A stretch of 64,000 bases of DNA from Combretum micranthum (lineage: Eukaryota; Streptophyta; Magnoliopsida; Myrtales; Combretaceae): NCBI GenBank assembly GCA_024138025.1, contig JAMXBD010001575.1:62001-126000 (forward strand), in the 5' to 3' direction. The first letter of the stretch is position 1, and the number at the start of each line of letters is the position of its first letter. Shown piece after piece: positions 1 to 10,466 of the stretch. The notes beneath the pieces were generated by a model. The model was not told the origin of the DNA, did not search any database, and saw only the letters and a list, made by a program, of their open reading frames with translations. The position numbers and the translations under genes are program-made.

Positions 1-584
1 TAAAAAAATAAAATAAGTAATTATTGAAGTAAAAGGTACAATATCTAGTGTTACTTGTCTTTATTATATAAAGAGGATAATTATATATACGATATTTTTC
101 AAGACAGGGATATTTATGATAAAGTTAAAAAATAAACTATTGAATAACAATCATAAGTGTAGGGACATGAGTTTTTATTTATCATTTTAAATGATAACAA
201 TGCATTATAAATTATTATTTTTCTCAACTAAATATCATAATAGTAGCTTTACATAAAATAAAGGAGAATGAATAGTTATTCATTATAAGTGAAAGGGCTG
301 CAAGTAATCTTCATTTTCAATTTTTTTCCCGTAAAAAATGTTGAACTATTCACATTGTAAAATTATTTGAGATTATTAAGCCATTCTTCTCCACTACGAC
401 AAACGGTAGTGTCATGTAGAGGAGTGAGGGTTCAATTGGCACCATCAAACAAGAAGAAACAGACAACATGGATCCTTCATAGGTGCATGATGGGGGAGTA
501 GCTTGGGTTCAGCCATCTAAAAGGACTTTTGGGGAAGTCTTTTCAAACACCATTAGATTCGTTAAAAAAAAAAAAAATAGCCGT

Positions 585-1190
585 CCGATGTAAAGTGATA
601 GGTCAATTAAAAAGTGGTAAGTGTGGTAGGTCAAGGTAAAATCCTAACGTAGTAGATGTAATAGATCAAGGTATGATCCGAAAGTAGTAGGTCAGTAAAA
701 AATTAATAGATGTGATAGGTCAAGTTATAGTCTTAAAGTGGTAGTTCAGTTAAAAAGTGATAGATGTGATAGGTGTAATAGGTTAAGGAATGGGTATAGG
801 TAGTCAAAAGTGATAGGTCAATCAAGAAGTAGTAGGTGTGATAAGTTAAGGTATAGTCCTAAAGTGCTAGGTCAGTGAGGAAGTGATAGGTCAGTAAGGA
901 AGTAAAGGTATGACAGGTTAAGGTACGATCCTAAAGTAATAGGTTAGTGAAGAAACAGTAGGTGTGGTAGGTCCATATAAGATCCTAAAATGGTAGATTA
1001 GTAATAGAAGTGCTAGGTCATGAAAGTGATAGGTTAGTTAGAAAGTAGTAGGTGTGATTGGTGAAGGTATGATCATAAAGTGGTAGATCAATAAAAAAAT
1101 TACAGATATCAAAAGTTATTATGTAATTTTAAAGTGGTGGGTCAATGAAGAAGTGATAGATGGATTAGATCAGCATTTATCAAGTCATGA
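585..1190. repeat. Degenerate minisatellite, block I copy
   Basis: About ten imperfect tandem units of roughly 50-65 bp are built on the recurring phrases GGTAGGTCA, AAGTGATAGGTGTGATAGGT and AAGGTATGATCCTAAAGT. Unit length varies and units are heavily diverged, so the array is old. The orthologous array in block II is at about 42000-42600. No convincing ORF runs through it. Confidence 0.8.
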
Positions 1191-3262
1191 CTTCCCCAAA
1201 AGTAGCTGGAAGATACATGACGCAACTTTTTCCGGGCATGGCAGTACTGTAAATTTCTTAGCGTGTTTAATTTCTTGCCTCTTCTGCTTAAATGGGCGTA
1301 CTGCAAGTACTGTTGTGGTTTGTACCTAGTTACTACAAAAGAATTTATAAATGTGCTGGCAAGTTTTTCATAAGTTTTAGGCTTATGATGGGAAAATTTG
1401 TCTAGGACGTGCCGAACAAATGATGAATGTGACATAATCAAAGTATATATATAGATATATATTTATAATCGAAAAGTATCTATATGTATATGTATATATT
1501 GCGTCAGTTGTGAGTGTGGCTATTAGACGAAATGTATATATGATATGTAGGATTTTTGTTAGGATGCTTGCACCTTTGGGCGTTTGGTGGGAATTAAGAA
1601 TGCATTCCATATGTGTAAATGCGATGAAGGTAAATTGAATGAACGGATGCCATATGTGATAACATTAAAATATAGACACCCGTGATTGGAATGGAATCCT
1701 AGCGTAACCGTAACGTATGCTTAGTGTGAAGTAACATGGGAGCATTTCGTGTGAGTGCAAACACACAATTCGAGCGTTCAAAGTAAATGTTGTTGAACAT
1801 TTTAATTTAAGATTCTATGATAAAGAGTTCAAAGGGAGTGATGTTGAACATTTAATCAAAGGCTTACTTCAAACTTAATTTTACTCAAACTCAATTAGAA
1901 AAAAAAAAAAAAAAAAAAGATTGATGTTTCTAGACCACTCATTTTTGACAATGTTCTTTATTGAGAGTGTGTCAAATAGGATTGTAGTACCGCATGTAGT
2001 CCCACTTTCTTACATGACATGCTGTGTTGCCAAAAATAAATAGACCATAGCTAGTAAATGAGTTGAGTTAGAACTCTTATTTTGTATTTCCAAGCTGGTT
2101 TGTTGAAGCTTGTAAATAGGTTGATTCTAACATATAAGTAGGCTCATAAATTTTAAATTATATATTATATTTAACAAAAATAAAAAAATTAATTTCTACA
2201 TTATACCTATGTAGTTAACATAAACTTTATTCATAACCCGTTTGTTCATTTATATATTTTGTATATATAATTTCCAAGATTTAACATAAGTTAGCCTCCT
2301 CACAAGGTACTCCAATTCAATTTGTAAATAAATCAATTTTGAACTTAAAATAAAACCCATTTACTCAAATAAACTAATCTCAAACTTATTTGTTAAACTC
2401 AACAAAATAGCCAGTTTGGTTTGAACTTAATAATTTTTTTAAACAAGCTCTATCTGAGCTTTCAAAAATTTGGTTCAAATTAGCTTATTTACTATCCTAA
2501 TTTGATTAATGGCATGTGAAATAAGGGAATTTATTTGTATGCAAAAGGCAACATATTATGGTTTTTTTATTAACCATTTGTGAATATGGTAGAAGGATGA
2601 GTGTGCAAAGGATACGGCTAAATTTTCGCTTGAATTAGATAGCTTTTATATCCCATGTATTATAACTTTGCCCTTTGGTTTTACCATATTTTTATTCGAA
2701 TTTCCATTTTCTCCATATATAGAATTTTAAAGTACTTCATTCTTTCCTTACGAAACGTTTTGACCTCGAAAATCCAATTATTGTTGCTAATCGTTTGAGT
2801 CTGACTTTACTTGTACTGTTTTCTTTATGTCTTCCCCGTAGAAGGTGAATTATATTAATTAGCATTTCTATAGGACTAAGTTAAATGTATTAATGAAGAC
2901 GGAAATGGCGTAGTTCTTAAAACACGGTACGACTAATAATAGATTAGAGAGTTTCAAATAAAGCATTGAAAAGTAAAAGTACATCGACTTCTCCTTTTAT
3001 TTGCCAATATTACAAGTTTGCACACCGCATACGAACAAATACTTGAAATACTAAATCATATTACAATCACAGATTTCATCCTTTAAAGTTTTACTTTTTT
3101 CTGAAAAACCCTAAATTTACAAATCAAGAGATTATCTAGATTTGTATAACATATGACAACATCATTATGACACATCATCTACTTTTTTTTTCTTCATAAA
3201 CTCCGACTATTAATTATATGCAATACCCTAATAGCATCTTAACTGGCTAACTTTAGGACAAT
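1191..3262. other. Non-coding, 3' flank of CRRSP gene 1
   Basis: I see no supportable gene. Short ORFs on the minus strand near 1142-1610 are partly preserved in block II only because of the duplication, and they contain TATATA-rich low-complexity sequence. A degenerate hAT-MITE-like segment may occupy about 2056-2505, with similar inverted ends TAGTAAATGAGTTGA and TAGTAAATAAGCTAAT, but no target duplication was found. From about 2900 onward the sequence becomes almost identical to block II. Confidence 0.6.
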
Positions 3263-4048
3263 TCAGATAAAAGTAAATTCATATAGCCATGATCCATTGT
3301 TTTTGTATGTCTTAAACTTAGACACCAACAAAAGGATAAAGCTCATATCTAACGTTACAGCTCGCTCCACGGTCCTTCCTCCTCTTTTACCATAACAACA
3401 GCTCGGTAAGTCACTTATCGCCTCTTCTAGACACTGCTTACAGTCAGCACTAGACAAATCTCTCGTACACTGAACTAAACCAAACAACGTATTCTTCTTA
3501 TCTATCTTTAGATCCCCATAATCGTAAAGCCGTGGACTAGCAGTAGCTTTCTCGGTTAAACTAGTTAACAATTTCTTAATCTTTCTAAAAAACACCATGA
3601 AATCCATGTCTACATCGGCAACGTTGAGTAAATAAAATTTATTCTTGGTGTCGACTTGTCCGAAAAATTCACTGTCCGAATATTTTAGGAGGCAGTTATC
3701 ATACCATATGACAGCACCCTTCTTCTTAGGGCATCGATTCTTAAGCTCTTTGCCAGCGTTGGTGACACAAGTTTTACAGTCATCGGTCTTGACATCGCCA
3801 CGGCACAAGGACAGACCGTAGACTCGGTATCTATTGTCGGAGCCGCTTGTGGCGGTACCAAACCCAGTTGGAGGGACTTTGGTGGCAAGGGTGCTAAGGA
3901 GTCTGTCCAGGTTAGTCTTGTAAGGACTGGTTAAAGTGTAATTGTCCTGGCTAAAGCAGATATTATAAAGTGGTTCAGCACAGTATGATGCATGAAAAAG
4001 GAAGAAAATGGAGATCAGAAATAAAGGGATTGATTTGGAATAGTACAT
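3263..4048 (-). CDS. CRRSP with two DUF26/Gnk2 domains, frameshifted 3' end
   Basis: This 261-residue ORF encodes a cysteine-rich repeat secretory protein of the plant DUF26/ginkbilobin-2 (stress-antifung) family. Members are secreted to the apoplast; some bind mannose and have antifungal or defence roles, but the role of this one is unknown. Residues 1-23 form a signal peptide, cleaved near SYC/AEP. The family C-x8-C-x2-C motif is present twice, at C82/C91/C94 and C194/C203/C206. The length is normal for a two-domain CRRSP, in one exon. Compared with the block II copy, one C is missing near 3367-3369. The frame therefore changes after GGRTV (residue 227), the last conserved cysteine (in SCNVRYE) is lost, and a tail of about 34 unrelated residues follows. 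The start also differs: the upstream ATG of the other copy is ATC here and translation begins one codon later. It may be a pseudogene, or the missing base may be an assembly error. Confidence 0.85.
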   Translation of the reverse strand: MYYSKSIPLFLISIFFLFHASYCAEPLYNICFSQDNYTLTSPYKTNLDRLLSTLATKVPPTGFGTATSGSDNRYRVYGLSLCRGDVKTDDCKTCVTNAGKELKNRCPKKKGAVIWYDNCLLKYSDSEFFGQVDTKNKFYLLNVADVDMDFMVFFRKIKKLLTSLTEKATASPRLYDYGDLKIDKKNTLFGLVQCTRDLSSADCKQCLEEAISDLPSCCYGKRGGRTVERAVTLDMSFILLLVSKFKTYKNNGSWLYEFTFI

Positions 4049-4113
4049 GATGGTTGAATTATTGTATCTAGAAGTGGTGTTTTTTGGTGTTAGTTGTGCA
4101 AGAATATGTTTGC

Positions 4114-4198
4114 TTTATATAAACTGTAGGACGTGGTCACAACTCTATCAGTATTCCATTTGTGAATCTGCGGAGTCGAAATTGCTGACTTTGACTCA
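4114..4198 (-). promoter_or_regulatory. Core promoter of CRRSP gene 1 (TATA box, W-box)
   Basis: On the minus strand TATATAAA occupies 4114-4121, about 66 bp upstream of the ATG, which would leave a short 5' UTR. At 4191-4198 TTGACTCA combines a W-box core (TTGACY, bound by WRKY factors) with a bZIP-like TGACTCA. The same TATA and TTGACT arrangement precedes the other three CRRSP copies in the window. WRKY control is an inference from the motif. Confidence 0.55.
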
Positions 4199-4199
4199 T

Positions 4200-7100
4200 T
4201 GAATTATTATTATTGTGATACGAGATAGGCGGATGGTGGGAGCTACCTAGGTAAATGACTTAGGTTAGATTTTTACGTTTTGTTTAGTTGATATTATTTT
4301 ATAATTATGTGATCAGGTTACTATTCTTCTACGGATGGAAAGGCTCAAGTTGAGTATCCTATACTGCATTATTCTCGATAGATTGAAAAAGAAAAACCAA
4401 AAAGAAAAGGAAACTGCACATTTATCGGGTGCTTCTCTCTTTCCGGTTTCTTCTTCTTCTTTTTTTGTTCTTCATTATTATTAAAATTGAAGGAAAAATC
4501 CTGATACCGCTCACTTAAAAGATTAAGAGTCATTAAACTATAAGATTCGTTAACTTTTCTTTTTCCAATTTGATTTATATATATAGAGAGAGAGACGTAA
4601 GTCAGGACTCTCCATTTAGTCTTTTGGACAAGAAGTATAAATATCCTTTTTTATTTATATGTTTTGTGTTTAACCTCTCAATATCTATAAATTTATTTTT
4701 ATATAACTAAAATTTAAAATAGTGTTCCTACAAACAATCATTTTCTTCACGATAAAAATATAAAAAATAAAAATTATGCATATAAAAAAAATATTCAAAA
4801 TAATTAGCTTCCCCACCTTTTACTAGTAATAACATACTAAGCGAATTGATTATATATAAATATCAAAAAACATTTAATATATAAATATATAATAATATAT
4901 TGATATATTTGTCCCCCACTCATTTAAACTTTTTTTTTTTCCTCCGTTTAAAGTCAAGTCAGCTACCCATTTTTCTATTAGAATTAATGTAGAAAGGAAA
5001 AGAAAAAGCTTTAATTAAACAATGTTGATTGACCTTTAGAAGAAATCGACACAAGGCCAATTATTTAGGGGCTGGCTTATGTGTTTGCTGCTCCTATATA
5101 TTAATTATATGGGGTTTGTTTTATTATACTTTATGATTGCACACTCATAAAGTACAATAAAACAAATGGCACTGTTCATCAAAAAGTATATACAACACTT
5201 TTATGTACTGGTATAAAATTTCATTAAACCGATGAAATCGCAAATTCAACCAAACTAAAACAAATTAGAGCACAAATTCGAGTTTTTCTTATTGATTTTA
5301 TTCTCTGCTTTAAAATAGTTTTCAAATCAAATTAAGCTAACCATTTACAACTGGCTCAAAGGTGAGTCAAACCACAGTAAAAAAGAAAACGAAGCGAAAG
5401 GAAAGTAAATAATTTTATAAATTGTTTTTATTCTTTTTATCTAAATTAAAAGACTAATGAAAACGTCATATTAAATTAAATAAATCAATTTCCCATATAT
5501 TATTAAAAAAATAGCAAGTAAATATAAATTCATAACCTCTTTATTTTCTTTTTTTCTAAATGTAAAAAAGAAAAAAATTGTATATAATTATTAATTCTTT
5601 CAGTATTAATTTATTTTAGCAAGTCTATCATAGCAAACATTTGTTAAGTCATCTTTAAGTATTAACTCATTTTAACATGCATATCCTAATTTGGCCCCCA
5701 AAAAAAAAAAAAATGCGTGCCCTAACTAAGTCTGTTAAGTGATACTTTAAGTAAACAGCTTGTTATGAAGCTATTAGACTTTAATTAATTAAGAATGCTT
5801 ATTTTAAGTTAAGTTAATCCACTTATATTACAAATAAGTCAATTATACCTGAAAATATGCTAATGAACCTATATCAATTCCCTTTTACATTATAACTCAT
5901 TATTTATACCTATTTATTACTAATCAAAACCTAATATTAAATTATTTAATTATTCAACGTAAATTTATTACTTTAATAAGAAAATATATTATTTTGATTC
6001 AATTTTTATGTTTTTAATTAAATTAAGATTTTATTTATTTCTAGTAATTTATTACAAGTTGGTTCAATGCACAACTCAACTAAATAAGACCAGTTCACCT
6101 ACTTTTGGTCTGGCTCTTAATTGTTTTACATATTTCTTGGTTGGTCCAACTCATTTGGATTGATTTAACATGGCTTTATTTCGAATCACATCAAAACTAT
6201 ACTAAAATAGGGGAAACACGATTGACAACCAATTGGTTCAACTTGATTTAAGGCTAGTTTAGATCGATTCTCTTCTAGCTTGACTCACTAATGTAATAAA
6301 GACGTCCTTACTATTCTTGCCAACAGACCTTTGCTAAGAAAGGAGGAGAAAACCTGACTAGTTCACCCATCTACATCACCACCTCTAACATACCCGAAAC
6401 TTTGTTTATGCTTTGTTTTATTGTTCTACTTAGCCTATTTTCAATACTCAATTTTCATTGAAAGCATGTATTAATCATATATATTCATTCCATTATTGTT
6501 TAGATTAAATTTGATCTAATTATAGCATCAAAAATAGTAAAAACATCAATATTTTCTTGATTTCAATCGTTTAAGCCATGTTATTCATATGTGTATGAAT
6601 CAGTATATTAACCTATTTTAATCATGTAATCATTGATCAACACTCACAATCATAAAACACAATACCAAATTATCGCAAAAACATATATTGAAGTTAGAAT
6701 TACTTACCTAAGAGCATCAAACAAATAGAAACTTAACTATTACTATTTCCACTCTAGGCAAACAAGTTGTAGAAGCTTCAATACCCTTTCCATCCTCTTT
6801 TGTTCCAATATCTTTGTTTTTTTCCTATCAATTAGAAGTTTCGTTTACTAAAAAGAATTAGAGAATTGAAGATTTGAAGTAGATTTTCCCTGTTTGTTGT
6901 TAGATTGTTGTAGAAGTTTAGAGATATAGGTTTTAGATTTGAGTTCTAAAGAGAAAAAGGAAACTTGTTTTTCAGGCTTTTCCTATGGACTAAAGATTAG
7001 TTTAGTAAGGGATTTAGAGAAATAAGAAGAATTGATTTAGATCTTTGATCAGGTAATACTTTAACTAGTTGTTGTTGTTGTTGTTGTTGTTGATTTGATG

Positions 7101-7538
7101 TAGTAAACTATATTGAAAATGTGATTTTTGGGAATGGGTTTAATATATGGATTTTTAGAGAAGGTAAATTGTAGAACAAGTTAGAGAGTGTAACTTGTAA
7201 AACAAGTTAGAGGGAATTTAGGAAAGGTTTGCTTTTTGGCTAAAGAAGATTGGGTTTCCAGAAGAGAGAGAAAATCTAGGCTTAAGTAACATATGAAAGT
7301 TAGTGGGTTTAAGTTATTTTTGTCAAGTAAAGAATACAGAGTAGAGGTATATCAGATAGGTACTTAGAATCAGTTAGACGTGTGACACTTAGTTAATTAC
7401 ATGTTTCATATGTGTACTTTATATTATTAATTACAACAACACAATCAATTCTTCACTAATTCAATTAAATTTATTCTTTTAATTTTATCTACACTAAATA
7501 TACGTTATAAGGTAACATTTATTTAATTAGTAAATTAT
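4200..7538. other. AT-rich spacer between CRRSP genes 1 and 2, block I
   Basis: No gene is visible. The sequence is alignable with block II (45674-49920) except for indels, including an hAT MITE present only in block II and an extra 330-bp segment in block II near 47757-48087. A (GTT)n microsatellite lies at 7069-7093, and it is much shorter in block II. Confidence 0.65.
7069..7093. repeat. (GTT)n microsatellite
   Basis: About eight perfect GTT units follow ACTA. The block II counterpart near 49455 has only a trace of this repeat, so the tract expanded or contracted after the duplication. Confidence 0.9.
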
Positions 7539-7918
7539 GGAGTTAATTACAAAAACATGTCATGTGCTTTGGTTAATTTACAAATACATTACCCATGCTG
7601 CTTTTTTTGACAAATAGGTGAATTGAGTTTCATGTAAAAGTGTCATTATAATTAATTACTATTAGAGGGATATGTGTTAGAGTCTTATTGGTCTAAAAAA
7701 AATTAACTTAATAAAAGATATTGATAAATAAAATATAAAAAATTAATTTTTTATGTTCAATAAAATACTAATATGTATCATTATAAAATTATTAAATATA
7801 TTGACACTTTTGTAGGAAGCTCGGGTCACCTATTTATAAAAAAAATAAATAAATAAATAATACAAGTCATGTGTTTGCAAATGGGCTAAAACACAGGTTA
7901 TGTTTTTGTAATTATCCC
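7539..7918. mobile_element. MITE present in block I only
   Basis: This 380-bp segment has inverted ends: GGAGTTAATTACAAAAACAT on the left and, read in reverse complement, GGGATAATTACAAAAACATA on the right. The flanks TAAATTAT and AAAGTTAT look like a degenerate 8-bp target duplication. Block II has an uninterrupted TAAGTTAT at the matching point (about 49890-49910), so this is an insertion with a visible empty site. There is no ORF of note. The 8-bp duplication would fit hAT, but the superfamily is not certain. Confidence 0.75.
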
Positions 7919-8140
7919 AAAGTTATTTAACTCATATTTAATTACTCAAATATATTTACCCATATTTTCATGTTAATTAATATTACTTTCTAATTTAACT
8001 TGTTGAAAATTTGGGGTATTTCATTTATATTCCATGAATTATTATTTTATCCTTTGGTTTTTTTCATCTCATGCAAAATATCAAAAGTATTACATTCATT
8101 CGTCTTCAAATTCTTGTCCACTTTGAAAAATTATCGTGAC

Positions 8141-8711
8141 TAGAATTGCAAACAACTAAAGCTAACGGTAAATTACTCGGATTTGATTAGTAAAGGAGTC
8201 GAGCTCGGAATCTAATTTAGGTTCATGAGCTTGTTCATTTAGACTCACTCTTTTGGGTTAGTGAGTAACTTGCAAGTAAGCTTGTGAGTTTCATACATAT
8301 ATCATATATACATATATATATAATTAAAAAAAACCTAAAATAATATACATATGTATATATTTATCTTATAGCTCTTCTATATTTTATTTTTTCGATTTGA
8401 TAGAAATCAAGATATAAGAAACTTAAATAAAATTATCCATCTTAATTATTGTGCTTCATTCATCTATTAAATTTATAATTTATTAATTTTATGTATTTAT
8501 GCATATAAGCCAAGTTGTTTGCTAGCTATTTGATAGTTCGAGCTTAATAGAGCTCCATTATTTAAACAACTCAAGCTTGAGTCTACATATTAGACTCAAT
8601 AAGAAGCTAAGCTCTACTTGGCTAAGCTTAATCATTTTGTAAATAAACTAAGCTCAAGTCTTCAAAAAAGCTTAACTTAATTAGCTTAGTTTAGTTTGTT
8701 TGCAACTTTTA
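8141..8711. mobile_element. hAT-type MITE (candidate)
   Basis: The ends are inverted: TAGAATTGCAAACAA on the left and TAAAAGTTGCAAACAA (reverse complement) on the right. The subterminal parts are rich in repeated GAGCTTG/AAGCTC-type words, as in plant hAT MITEs. No clean 8-bp target duplication is visible. The matching part of block II has been deleted, so there is no empty site to compare. Confidence 0.55.
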
Positions 8712-9688
8712 GTGCATAATCATTTAATCCTAGTGTTACTTATACTATATTTTTATTTCTTTCAAATGGAAGGATAATTTTTATATTACTATTTGAGTAG
8801 GACTAGTTAGGTTGTTACATTAATGATGCAAAAAGTCCTTTTTTTTTTTTTATCTTTAACATTTGTAGAACATTATAAAATAGCACTTATGTTGGATACC
8901 TTAAAATTCTTCCATCTTGCACATCTATTAGCTTTCATTTGGTCTTAGATTAGCAAGTCAAGGTCAATAGAATACACGCAATTTTTTTCTAACTCTTTTG
9001 CTACTTTAAATTACCATAATTTATTTTTTTTATAATTTTTATGATATTATATTATTTAAAATATATTTAATAATGTTTTTACTATATTGTGTAAATATAT
9101 CGTATTTTTCATTTTTGTTTAAATGAATTATTGTTGACCAATTTAAAGCTAACATGTGTCATATACACACATTTGAAAACTTAACAAATTCGATTAAAAC
9201 CCTAATTGGTAAGAGTTTGATAAGTCTGATCACTCAATAAAGAAAAAAACAAAATTTGATTCACACAAAAATGTAGATGAACATTAAAGAGTAAAGTGCA
9301 ATACTTTAAATATGGTCAAGTGAGAGCTATAGGATTTGAATCCCTTCCTCCCTCTAATAATAATAAAAGAAAGTGCTTTACTTTTCCTTTCGAAACATAG
9401 TATAGCTAATAAATTTGAAAGTAAATTTTCACATTAGCTTCAACAGAATCAATAAGTACATTGATTTCTTCCTTATTTACCATTATTACAATTGGGCATA
9501 TAAAGAAGCACTTGAAATTCTAAACCATAATACAAGCATTAATTTGGATCATCTGTTTACTTTTTCTAAATAATCCTAAACGTGTAAATCGCTCATTGAA
9601 ATTTTTTAGATATTTATAATATCAAATTATGAAAACTTTAGGTAAAGTAAATTTAAAGAGGCACGTCCCTTGTTTTTTTGTCTAAAAC
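8712..9688. other. AT-rich non-coding, 3' flank of CRRSP gene 2
   Basis: No gene, clear repeat or RNA is visible. The part just downstream of gene 2 (about 9360-9690) resembles the 3' flank of gene 1 in wording, as expected if genes 1 and 2 arose by an older tandem duplication. Confidence 0.5.
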
Positions 9689-10201
9689 TTAAACACAAAG
9701 GAAAGGATAAAGCTCATATCTAACGTTGCAACTCGATCCTACTGTCCTTCCGCCTCTTTGTCCGTAACAGCAGCTACCTAATTCATCTATTGCTTCATCT
9801 AGATACTGCTCACAATCAGCACTAGGCAAATCTCTCGTATACTGAGCTAAACCATACAACGTAATCTTCTCATCTATCTTTAAGTCCCCATGATCATAAA
9901 GTCGTGGACTAAGAGTAGCTTTCTCGGTTAAACTAAATAATTTCTTAACATTTGTATGACATACCATGAAATCCATGTCCACGACCACGCCATTGAGCAG
10001 GGAAAAATTATTTTCGGTGTCGACTTGTCCAAAGAACTTAGTGTCCGAATATTTTAGGAGACAATTATCATACCATATGACTGCACCCTTCTTCTTAAGG
10101 CATCGATTTGTAATCTTTGCCAGCGTCGTTGACACAAATTTTACAGTCATCGCTCTTGACACCACCGCGCCACAAGGAGAGACCATAGACTCGGTATCTC
10201 T

Positions 10202-10395
10202 TGATAGATTTGTTAGGGTTAAAGAAGGTAAAGTCAATGGAAGAACAAGTACAAACAAAGAAACAAAGAAAGTTATGTTATCTTACTAAAGGAGGTCTGC
10301 TATAGCCATATATATACAAAACTAAGATCATATGCAATGTGACCAAATAAACAACACAAAAACAAAATATATACAAAACACACTATAAGCTCACA
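10202..10395 (-). repeat. 3' LTR of Copia-1
   Basis: This 194-bp LTR reads TGTGAGCTTATAG...TCTATCA in element orientation, with TG/CA ends. It pairs with 14898-15094. By eye the two LTRs differ at roughly one site in seven, so the insertion is not recent. Confidence 0.95.
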
Positions 10396-10420
10396 TCCCT
10401 CTCCCTCCCCCCCACCCCCC
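10396..10420 (-). other. Polypurine tract of Copia-1
   Basis: On the minus strand this is 25 bases almost entirely of G, with a few A and one T, directly next to the 3' LTR. That is the expected place and composition for the plus-strand primer of reverse transcription. Confidence 0.85.
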
Positions 10421-10466
10421 AATTTGGACCTAGAAAAAGGCCTAACTTGGTACAAGCAAACAACAA

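Noticed and set aside
1142..1610. Overlapping minus-strand ORFs of 99 and 75 codons, with a similar 90-codon ORF at 42784-43056
   Set aside because: Similarity between them follows from the segmental duplication. Frames are not preserved end to end, the sequence includes TATATA repeats, and no family motif is seen.
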